From NCBI GenBank assembly GCA_964384485.1, contig CAYLLE010000162.1, forward strand, positions 1 through 6,796: 6,796 nucleotides of DNA. The letters run 5' to 3'. The DNA comes from CAYLLE01 sp964384485. GTDB taxonomy: Bacteria > Spirochaetota > Spirochaetia > CAYLLE01. Every line of letters starts with the position of its first letter. Position 1 is the first letter of the stretch. The notes beneath the pieces are model-generated. The model was given only the letters and a program-made list of their open reading frames with translations. It was not told the origin of the DNA and did not search any database. The position numbers and the translations under genes are program-made. This document shows, piece after piece, positions 1 through 5,519 of this stretch.

Positions 1-65
1 TGAAACTTTCACGGTTGACAATCCGCTTAAATAACAGGACAAGCCGGCTGCCCGCTGGGACTTAT

Positions 66-1853
66 TTAGTATGATATCAGGGTGGTAAATCCGCTTATGA
101 TCAGGGTGCCGTCATCATTTTTTGACTGCACCTGGGCATCCAGACTCAGCCGGCACAGATTACCCTTAAGATCAACCGCCTCTATTTCGAAATTGTTTAC
201 CCGGCCTTTTTTCTCGATTTGACTGAGAAACTCCTGCCGTCTTTCCTCCCGGGCATAAAGGTCAGTTCCCAAATTCCGTATCTTCTCCCGTACTTCATCG
301 GTACTGGATGCGCCGATAGTTTCAGCCAGGGCAGGATTCACTTCCAGGATCTGACCTTTCGAGTTCGTAAGGAAAATTCCTATCGGTGCCTTTTCAAATA
401 GTTCGCGGTATTTCTCTTCGCTTTTCTTTAATTTCTGTTCAGATTTTATCGTATCAGTAATGTCCGTAAGCAGGGAAACCACGTATTCTACCTTATCCGG
501 GTTTCCGTATATTGGAAATATCGTTTCATTGAAGAATCGTTTGTCCCTCCGGGTGTTCCATTTATTTCCGGGAACACCGAAATCGAACTCGCTTTCTTTT
601 TGAATTACTTCCCCTTGATAGGCACGCCTGTAGTCAAGGTCCGATCCGTTTGCCCTGCTGTACGGGTCAGTAAGGATGTTGAACGTGCCGATTCCTTCAT
701 CTTGATCGGGAAGACCCAGCAGTTCTTTTTGTTTCCGGTTTACCAGAAATGAGTATCCTTGGTCGTTGAAGATTTGAAGTCCCATAGGAAGATTTTCAAT
801 GATCGCGTTGAGAAGTACCTCGTTGCTCCGGTGTTTTTGAGCGGTCCGCAGACTCCGGATACCGTAAGATAGGTCCCCCGCAAGCTCTTCTAAAAGAGAT
901 TTTTCATCTTTACCAAACGCGTCGGGTTCTGACGAGTAAATGTCCAGAACCCCTATATTTTCTCCTTCAGGAGTTTTCAACGGCAGAGCAATCATGGAGC
1001 GGTATCCGCGGGTTAACGCGTATTCTTTCCAGGGACGGTTTCCGGAGTCGGTATGAATATCCCGGATGATCTGCGTTTTGTTATAGCGGATGGCTTTTAC
1101 GGTAGGTCCGTTTACGGTGATACCTGAATCCACGAGAATTTCGATTTCATCAAGATATCCCTGCTCCGATCCGGCATGGGCGATTGGAACAACCCGTTTT
1201 TCATTAACAGTATCCACATAGCCCACCCAGGCGAACCGGTAGCCTGCCTTTTCAATTATGGTCGCGCATATTTCCTGAATCAATTTTTCTTCATCTTGGG
1301 ACCGAATCAAGATTTGGTTGCATTCGCTGACGGTAACCAACGCGGTGTTCAGTTTTTCCAGGCGGTGATCTTTCCGTTTTAGTTCGGCATTTGCATCTTT
1401 GAGTTCAGTAATAATATTTTTTAATTTTATGTTCACCGTTTCGGTTTTCTGCTTCTGTTCGTTAATATTTCGATGTGCCTCAAAAAGCTCAAATGCCATA
1501 TCGATGGACTGAAGCAGAACAAACTCTCCGGAATGTTTGATCACATAACCGTATCGGGTAATCCCTTTAACTTTATCCACATATTCTTTTTCTGAATGTC
1601 CTGTGCAGAAGACTATCGGGATATCATGATTTTCTAAAATGATTTGCGCGGTCTCGGTGCCGTCGATGTTTCTTTCTCCCAGGTCAATATCCATGAGTAC
1701 GAGATCAACAGGTTCCCGGTTAACTTCCGCAATAGCTTCATTCGGTGAGTTTGCTATTACAACATTATATCCGGCTTTTGTCAAAATCGCCGACTCAGCT
1801 AACGACACAATGCGGTCATCTTCAACTAGTAGAATTTTCTTCTTTTTGCTCAT
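66..1853 (-). CDS. Response regulator/sensor protein, REC-GAF-PAS-PAS, no output domain
   Basis: This 595-residue soluble protein probably takes phosphoryl input and senses small ligands or redox state in the cytoplasm. Residues 6-123 form a receiver domain with the acidic pair E11/D12/D13, phosphoacceptor D55 (LVLMDIDLG), T84 in FCTGHS and K106 in VIKHS. A charged helical, probably coiled-coil linker (about 128-172) follows. A GAF domain spans roughly 185-337 (YRFAWVGYVD near its start), then PAS domains lie at about 345-466 and 474-595. The second opens with KYRELFEKAPIGIF. The ATG at 1853 has a GGAG Shine-Dalgarno 8 nt upstream and a strong promoter behind it. The protein ends at GFTTLISY, where related proteins usually read GF.TDITERK and continue into a histidine kinase, GGDEF or further PAS domain. 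No HisKA, HATPase or GGDEF is present. It may be a genuine short protein that hands its signal to a partner, or a 3'-truncated gene. There are no membrane segments, so ligand and target are unknown. Confidence 0.9.
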   Translation of the reverse strand: MSKKKKILLVEDDRIVSLAESAILTKAGYNVVIANSPNEAIAEVNREPVDLVLMDIDLGERNIDGTETAQIILENHDIPIVFCTGHSEKEYVDKVKGITRYGYVIKHSGEFVLLQSIDMAFELFEAHRNINEQKQKTETVNIKLKNIITELKDANAELKRKDHRLEKLNTALVTVSECNQILIRSQDEEKLIQEICATIIEKAGYRFAWVGYVDTVNEKRVVPIAHAGSEQGYLDEIEILVDSGITVNGPTVKAIRYNKTQIIRDIHTDSGNRPWKEYALTRGYRSMIALPLKTPEGENIGVLDIYSSEPDAFGKDEKSLLEELAGDLSYGIRSLRTAQKHRSNEVLLNAIIENLPMGLQIFNDQGYSFLVNRKQKELLGLPDQDEGIGTFNILTDPYSRANGSDLDYRRAYQGEVIQKESEFDFGVPGNKWNTRRDKRFFNETIFPIYGNPDKVEYVVSLLTDITDTIKSEQKLKKSEEKYRELFEKAPIGIFLTNSKGQILEVNPALAETIGASSTDEVREKIRNLGTDLYAREERRQEFLSQIEKKGRVNNFEIEAVDLKGNLCRLSLDAQVQSKNDDGTLIISGFTTLISY

Positions 1854-1898
1854 TTGTTAAGCTCCGGCACTTTTTTGTAGTTAGTGAATCACATAATA

Positions 1899-1927
1899 AT
1901 TGTAAAGAATTTTTTCTCTTGTTTCAA
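1899..1927 (-). promoter_or_regulatory. Sigma-70-type promoter of the REC-GAF-PAS-PAS gene
   Basis: On the minus strand the sequence reads TTGAAA (plus coordinates 1922-1927), a 17-nt spacer, then TACAAT (1899-1904). These match five or four of six consensus bases at the preferred spacing. Transcription would start near 1892, giving a leader of about 40 nt that contains the GGAG at 1862-1865. The -35 hexamer lies inside the 8-bp direct repeat next to the MITE-like element, so everything upstream of -35 is now element sequence. Confidence 0.65.
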
Positions 1928-1929
1928 AA
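1922..1929. repeat. Left 8-bp direct repeat (putative target-site duplication)
   Basis: TTTCAAAA directly abuts the left terminal inverted repeat of the 1930-2046 element. It is identical to the 8 bases that directly abut the right terminus at 2047-2054. Confidence 0.65.
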
Positions 1930-2046
1930 CCAGCAATTTCCGCTCAACTCCTTGTGTGATTTAGAAGTGGCCATAATTACATATAATATATAAATTTAGA
2001 TCGGGTTGACCGGGAATTGCCGCATATTTTTTGCGGAATTTGCTGG
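1930..2046. mobile_element. MITE-like element, 117 bp, non-coding
   Basis: The left end CCAGCAATTTCCGC (1930-1943) and the right end GCGGAATTTGCTGG (2033-2046) are inverted repeats matching at 13 of 14 positions. Both are bordered exactly by the same 8-mer, TTTCAAAA. Terminal inverted repeats plus a flanking direct repeat of fixed length is the signature of a transposed element. No reading frame fits inside, so it would be a non-autonomous miniature element moved by a transposase encoded elsewhere. Several IS families make 8-bp duplications (for example ISL3, IS66, IS1595 and part of IS256), and I cannot assign this one. The interior is AT-rich, with a TATAAT at 1982-1987, and the right end carries a hairpin. 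It sits between two divergent genes, where it could alter expression of either. The alternative is a chance inverted repeat serving as a regulatory site. Confidence 0.6.
2015..2040 (+). repeat. Hairpin at the right end of the MITE-like element
   Basis: AATT-G-CCGCA (2015-2024) can pair with TGCGG-AATT (2032-2040), leaving one bulged G and a 7-nt T-rich loop. The right arm overlaps the terminal inverted repeat (2033-2046), so this local hairpin and the end-to-end pairing of the element are mutually exclusive in single-stranded DNA or RNA. Confidence 0.5.
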
Positions 2047-2054
2047 TTTCAAAA
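2047..2054. repeat. Right 8-bp direct repeat (putative target-site duplication)
   Basis: TTTCAAAA immediately follows the right terminal inverted repeat and is identical to 1922-1929. Confidence 0.65.
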
Positions 2055-2062
2055 TCGGATGC

Positions 2063-2091
2063 TTGACGCCGCTTAGGCCATGGCCTATGAT
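2063..2091 (+). promoter_or_regulatory. Promoter-like sequence with a 14-bp palindrome (possible operator) before the URO-D gene
   Basis: TTGACG (2063-2068), a 17-nt spacer and TATGAT (2086-2091) form a close match to a sigma-70 promoter. TAGGCCATGGCCTA, a perfect 14-bp palindrome at 2074-2087, fills most of the spacer and runs into the -10, which is the expected place for a repressor site. One caution is that the start point would fall near 2098, giving a leader of only about 10 nt that clips the ribosome-binding site (AGAAGG, 2096-2101). A start from the TATAAT at 1982-1987 is an alternative, although that hexamer has no convincing -35. Confidence 0.4.
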
Positions 2092-2108
2092 TTCGAGAAG
2101 GTGTATTG

Positions 2109-3182
2109 ATGGTAGATAATTTGACAGTATTCCGGGGGGAGGATCCCGGCAAAATAATCTGGCAGCCCCGGCTCGAGTTTTGGTACCAGGTCAACACCAA
2201 GCGGAACACAATGCCGGCTCATCTCAAGAACGCTTCTCTTGAGGACATATACGCGTATTGCCGCGCCACCAAACGGTATTTCGGCAAAGCCCTTGGGCAG
2301 CGGTACCGCAATGTAGAAGAAACGGAAGAATGGCTTGATCAAAAACGGCGCCGCACTGTATGGAAAACGCCGGTTGGAGAAATTACCCAGGTGTTTCATT
2401 ACGACGACTGGGGACTCTCCGGCCACCGCACCGAGTACCGGATTAAAAAACCTGAGGATTTCAAGGTACTTCAATATATGCTGCAGGATGAAGAATGGTA
2501 TTGGGATCAGGAAGCATACGAATCGGATCTCGAGCAGTTCGGACATCTCGGTATACCGTCCTTTTTCTTCCGCCGGTCACCGATACAGGGGCTTTTCATA
2601 AACAATGCCGGTTTTGAACGGACAATTTATATGATGAATGATCATCCCCCGGTAATTCAGGAGTACACTGAACATGCCGCTGCCGCGGATGACGCCATGT
2701 ACGAGGTGCTTAAATCCTGTCCGGTGGAATTACTCAATTTCGGAGAGAATATCGACGCGTTCATGGATCCGCCGCCTATCTGGAACAGCCATCTCCTTCC
2801 CTACTACAATAGACGGGTAGAAGAACTGCACGACGCGGGAAAGTTCGTTTATATTCACGTGGACGGCGCAATGAAACCCCTTCTGCCGTATCTGATGGAC
2901 TGCCCGTGGGACGCCATAGAGGCGGCCACTCCGGTTCCTCAGGGTGATGTAACGCTCGAGGAGATCAAGGCAGCCCTGGGGGACGAAACAATCCTGATTG
3001 ACGGTATTCCGGCTCTTTACTTCCTCCCGTCTTACAAGGAAGATGATCTTATTGAATGTACCCGCCGGGTGGTTGATCTTTTTTATCCAAAGCTGATTTT
3101 AGGCATTTCGGACGAACCGCCGCCGGACAGTGATATAGAGCGGGTTCGGATGGTGGGAGAATTGGTAAAAAGTTTAATATGA
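2109..3182 (+). CDS. Uroporphyrinogen decarboxylase (URO-D) superfamily protein, methyltransferase-like
   Basis: This 357-residue cytosolic TIM-barrel protein belongs to the URO-D superfamily, which includes HemE and the MtaA/CmuA-type corrinoid:CoM methyltransferases. Recognisable family blocks are NFGENIDAF (210-218), HVDGAMKPLLP (250-260), DAIEAATPVPQGD (268-280), the IDGIPALYFLP segment (297-307) and GISDEPPPDSDIERVR (332-347). These resemble the many clostridial and spirochaetal 'URO-D family' proteins of unproven substrate rather than true HemE. MtaA-type enzymes bind zinc with an HxC motif; here the equivalent looks like H250-V-D252, so metal binding, if any, would differ. The ATG at 2109 is preferred over the adjacent TTG at 2106 because AGAAGG (2096-2101) then lies 7 nt upstream. 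It forms an operon with the FMN-binding gene 12 nt downstream. Methyl transfer to or from a corrinoid or small molecule is inferred; no corrinoid protein gene is in the window. Confidence 0.88.
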   Translation: MVDNLTVFRGEDPGKIIWQPRLEFWYQVNTKRNTMPAHLKNASLEDIYAYCRATKRYFGKALGQRYRNVEETEEWLDQKRRRTVWKTPVGEITQVFHYDDWGLSGHRTEYRIKKPEDFKVLQYMLQDEEWYWDQEAYESDLEQFGHLGIPSFFFRRSPIQGLFINNAGFERTIYMMNDHPPVIQEYTEHAAAADDAMYEVLKSCPVELLNFGENIDAFMDPPPIWNSHLLPYYNRRVEELHDAGKFVYIHVDGAMKPLLPYLMDCPWDAIEAATPVPQGDVTLEEIKAALGDETILIDGIPALYFLPSYKEDDLIECTRRVVDLFYPKLILGISDEPPPDSDIERVRMVGELVKSLI

Positions 3183-3194
3183 TTAGGAGCAGAA

Positions 3195-3605
3195 ATGACT
3201 AAAAAGAAAAAAAGGCTTTTTATAATCCTGGGTATAACAGCCGGCGTAATTATTGTTCTGGTTGTGGTAATGGCCATCATGATTAACAAGGCTGACGCAA
3301 ACATGCAGAAACTGATGGCCTTGACCATCGAAGATGTGAACCTGAAGGACGTAACCGACGGAACCTACCGCGGTAAGTACAGCGGTTTTCCCCTCGTGGT
3401 GGTCGTGGATGTTACTGTCAAAGACCACCGGATAACCGATGTGGATCTGGTTAAACACCAGCACGGTCAGGGTGCCGACGCCGAAGTGCTCCCGGAACGG
3501 ATTGAGGAAGCGCAAACCCTCAAGGTGGACATGGTTTCCGGAGCAACCTACAGCAGCAAGGCAATCCTTAAAGCGGCGGAGCGGGCCCTTTTACTGGGAA
3601 AGTAA
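3195..3605 (+). CDS. Membrane-anchored FMN-binding domain protein
   Basis: This 136-residue protein has a lysine-rich N-terminus (KKKKR), one hydrophobic helix at about 8-30 that acts as a signal anchor, and a single FMN-binding domain (RnfG/NqrC C-terminal type) at about 50-134. The domain contains DGTYRGKYSGF (55-65), a VTVKDHRITDVDL strand pair, and DMVSGATYSS (112-121). In this family the Thr of the SGAT motif, here T118, is where ApbE/Ftp attaches FMN through a phosphoester. The domain should face outside the cytoplasm and carry electrons between membrane and extracytoplasmic partners. The ATG at 3195 follows AGGAG (3185-3189) by 5 nt and lies 12 nt after the URO-D stop, so translation is probably coupled. 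No ApbE, Rnf/Nqr subunit or reductase partner is in the window. There is no lipobox cysteine, so it is not a lipoprotein. A GC-rich 10-bp palindrome (GCGGTACCGC, 3614-3623) lies just past the stop without a T-tract. Confidence 0.88.
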   Translation: MTKKKKRLFIILGITAGVIIVLVVVMAIMINKADANMQKLMALTIEDVNLKDVTDGTYRGKYSGFPLVVVVDVTVKDHRITDVDLVKHQHGQGADAEVLPERIEEAQTLKVDMVSGATYSSKAILKAAERALLLGK

Positions 3606-3719
3606 GGTCAGCGGCGGTACCGCGGTATTTGTGCTTTTGCCGTACTCCATTCAATCTCCCGGAATTAATCAAGACTGATAATTTTTTTCTTTGTACTTTC
3701 TGGCTCAGGGACGGTTTTC

Positions 3720-3743
3720 CCGGGAGCTCCGGGAGGTATCCGG
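3720..3743. repeat. 24-nt direct repeat, copy 1 (left of the FrhB-like gene)
   Basis: The 24 bases, beginning CCGGGAGCTCCGGG and ending GTATCCGG, are identical to 5191-5214. A looser match extends a few bases either side (GGTT upstream, a G-rich stretch downstream). The repeat contains the 8-bp palindrome GGAGCTCC. It marks the change from GC-richer backbone to AT-rich sequence. In one frame it reads RELREVSGG, as does copy 2. Confidence 0.85.
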
Positions 3744-3875
3744 CGGTGATGAAAATAATGTATTGCAAAGAATACTATTTTACGATAACTATAGAATTGC
3801 TGATAGAAAACATCCTCGGCATGAGTATTTATCAAGATATGTTTTTTTGTTTCATTTTTAAAAAAGAGTATAAAA

Positions 3876-5105
3876 ATGCGCAAAATAAAAGCCATCCAGG
3901 ATATCATTGATTGGCGTCTATGTATTGGATGCGGTGTCTGTACGTATGTATGTGAAAATGATGAGTTAAAGATGACGGATATTCCTGATAAAGGAAGGCG
4001 TCCTCTGATCAAAAAAGAAATAACAGAAGAACTGAATAAAAAAATAATTGAAATATGTCCTGGCATTAGATTAGAGAAAGTGGATATTAATAGTAAAACT
4101 GAAGTAGACAATAATGATGTATTAATTGGAAATACAATCGAGATTTGGGATGGCCATGCGGCTGATGATTATATAAGGTGGTCAGGTTCTTCCGGCGGTG
4201 TTCTGAGTGCTCTCGCCGCGTATTGTATAGAAAAAGAGAATATGGGTGCTGTGCTGCACACAGGAATGGACGAGAAAAAACCTTGGTTAAATAAATCTAT
4301 AATTAGTCATAACAGGGAAGAAATAATAGCTAATGCAGGATCGAGATATGCACCTTCGTCACCATGTGAACTGTTGAAGAAAGTTGTGCATGTAAAAGAT
4401 CCCTTCGTTTTTATTGGTAAGCCTTGTGATGCTGCGGGAGTAATTAATGCAAGGAAAATCGATCCGGTTTTATATGATAAAATTAGTGTGATATTAACTT
4501 TCTTTTGTGCCGGCCCTCCGGTCACAAGGGCTACGGTTGAATTATGTGCTGAAAATGGTGTGGATATTAGTGATATAAAAACTCTGTCATATAGAGGTGC
4601 CGGATGGCCCGGGGGTTTTAAGATTATTAATCATGAAAATAATGAATTGTTATTTATTCCATACGAAAGTTCCTGGGGCAGATTAGCCACAAAGGCGAGA
4701 CAGTTGAGATGCCATTTATGTCCGGACGGTTTCGGTGAATTCGGGGATATTTCTTGCGGAGATGCCTGGCATATAGAGGATGATAAAGACAATATTGGGG
4801 AATCGGTTGTATTAGTCCGCACTGAACGAGGTAAAAGAATATTGCATGGTGCAATTGCGGAAGGTTATGTTACATTAAAAAGAATTGATAAAGGAACAGT
4901 AGTTAAGGCTCAGCATTTAACTTCAAGAAAACAGTTGATTGTACCAAGAATTAATGTCATGAAATTATTCGGTTTACCGGTTCCAAAATATGAAGGGTTT
5001 TATCTGAACTTAGCTATGAAGGAAGTACCTCTTATGAAAAGAGTAAAAAATATTTTTGGTACTATAAAAAGAGTTTTAACTAGAAAATTGTATTTGAAAG
5101 AATAG
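3876..5105 (+). CDS. Coenzyme F420 hydrogenase/dehydrogenase beta-subunit-like (FrhB/FdhB) Fe-S flavoprotein
   Basis: This 409-residue cytosolic protein probably carries a 4Fe-4S cluster and a flavin and transfers electrons from a reduced carrier to a substrate. Residues 16-26 (CIGCGVCTYVC) supply C16, C19, C22 and C26 of a ferredoxin-type cluster. The second motif usual in the family is reduced to one CPG (C61). The FrhB/FdhB N-terminal domain follows (about 85-170, with WSGSSGGVLSAL at 102-113). The C-terminal domain holds GKPCDAAG (181-188), FFCAGPP (209-215), SYRGAGWPGG (238-247), RCHLCPDG (278-285) and DISCGDAW (291-298). Bacterial homologues without F420 often sit in polysaccharide or pyruvyl-transferase loci, but here the gene stands alone. 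The ATG at 3876 has only a weak AAAGAG 7 nt upstream. Its codons and flanks are visibly AT-richer than neighbouring genes and it is bracketed by 24-nt direct repeats, which suggests horizontal acquisition. Substrate unknown. Confidence 0.88.
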   Translation: MRKIKAIQDIIDWRLCIGCGVCTYVCENDELKMTDIPDKGRRPLIKKEITEELNKKIIEICPGIRLEKVDINSKTEVDNNDVLIGNTIEIWDGHAADDYIRWSGSSGGVLSALAAYCIEKENMGAVLHTGMDEKKPWLNKSIISHNREEIIANAGSRYAPSSPCELLKKVVHVKDPFVFIGKPCDAAGVINARKIDPVLYDKISVILTFFCAGPPVTRATVELCAENGVDISDIKTLSYRGAGWPGGFKIINHENNELLFIPYESSWGRLATKARQLRCHLCPDGFGEFGDISCGDAWHIEDDKDNIGESVVLVRTERGKRILHGAIAEGYVTLKRIDKGTVVKAQHLTSRKQLIVPRINVMKLFGLPVPKYEGFYLNLAMKEVPLMKRVKNIFGTIKRVLTRKLYLKE

Positions 5106-5190
5106 ACACCATTGATGATCTTTGATGACCCGTGGATGAACTGTATCCGCTCCGTAAAAACGTCACTGCCGCTCCGATCAATATGGTTAT

Positions 5191-5214
5191 CCGGGAGCTC
5201 CGGGAGGTATCCGG
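5191..5214. repeat. 24-nt direct repeat, copy 2 (right of the FrhB-like gene)
   Basis: This copy is identical over 24 bases to 3720-3743 and in the same orientation, 1,471 bp downstream. It lies 85 nt after the FrhB-like stop codon. The two copies could be recombination scars, att-like sites or members of a dispersed repeat family. Confidence 0.85.
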
Positions 5215-5247
5215 GGGGTCTTTAAATAGCTGTGGAACCACCGGACT

Positions 5248-5338
5248 TTAGGATGTAAAGTGCAGGAGCTGATGTGAAACCGTAAAAATTATCGTTATGG
5301 AGCTATCCTTCACAGGTTGCGGCACTTTATGATCCTAA
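5248..5338. repeat. Large imperfect inverted repeat / potential structured RNA
   Basis: TTAGGATGTAAAGTGC (5248-5263) pairs with GCACTTTATGATCCTAA (5322-5338), the only defect being a G opposite CA. A second nested pair, TGTGAA (5273-5278) with TTCACA (5309-5314), continues the stem inward. Outside it, AGCTGT (5228-5233) with ACAGCT (5338-5343) and TTTAAAT (5221-5227) with ATTTAAA (5358-5364) could add helices. A local alternative stem, CTTTA (5246-5250)/TAAAG (5256-5260), competes with the long-range one. The region is non-coding and has no recognisable known RNA family. It could be a cis-regulatory leader, a small RNA or a degenerate mobile element. No flanking target duplication was found. 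Confidence 0.5.
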
Positions 5339-5519
5339 CAGCTGTTCTAAATTTGCAATTTAAAACAGGCTTTTTACCTGTGCTGCTTTCTGCTGCCTAA
5401 AAGGATTAAATGAAAATTCCTCATTCGACAACCGAGTGTTAGTTTTTACACCATATTTATGAACGGAATCACCAAGGAACCGCCTATCTATTTCTCCCAA
5501 ACCGGGGTATCATCCCGTC

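Larger units (their letters stand above)
5106..5519. other. 414-nt intergenic region with repeat copy, large inverted repeat and a possible gene remnant
   Basis: I see no convincing full gene here. The first part (about 5129-5251) is GC-richer than the FrhB-like gene and has an open frame reading VDELYPLRK...INMVIRELREVSGG..., ending at TAG 5249-5251. It has no ribosome-binding site and may be the tail of a disrupted gene. It contains repeat copy 2. An imperfect inverted repeat occupies about 5221-5364. ACAGG (5365-5369) and CCTGT (5377-5381) make a small stem just after it. The rest (5382-5519) is AT-rich, with a 10-codon frame at 5410-5442 and no clear promoter or terminator. Confidence 0.6.

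Noticed and set aside
28..68. 7-bp inverted repeat TAAATAA/TTATTTA around the stop of the sensor gene, considered as a terminator
   Set aside because: The arms are AT-only and 27 nt apart, and there is no GC-rich stem followed by a T-tract on the minus strand.
2085..2546. 153-codon minus-strand open frame opposite the URO-D gene
   Set aside because: It lies fully antisense to a gene with clear family motifs and has no recognisable domain, so it is a frame shadow.
3614..3623. Palindrome GCGGTACCGC after the FMN-binding gene, considered as an intrinsic terminator
   Set aside because: There is no loop of normal size and no T-run directly downstream; the T-run at 3682-3688 is too far away.
3684..3696. 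13-mer TTTTTCTTTGTAC shared with 6780-6792
   Set aside because: It is short and T-rich with unrelated flanks, so it is likely coincidence.
3744..3875. Search for a promoter of the FrhB-like gene
   Set aside because: The region is AT-rich and offers many weak hexamers, but no -35/-10 pair with acceptable match and spacing.
3665..4111. 148-codon minus-strand open frame across the start of the FrhB-like gene
   Set aside because: It overlaps the N-terminal cysteine motif region in antisense, has low-complexity Ser/Phe-rich composition, and has no domain or ribosome-binding site that I could see.
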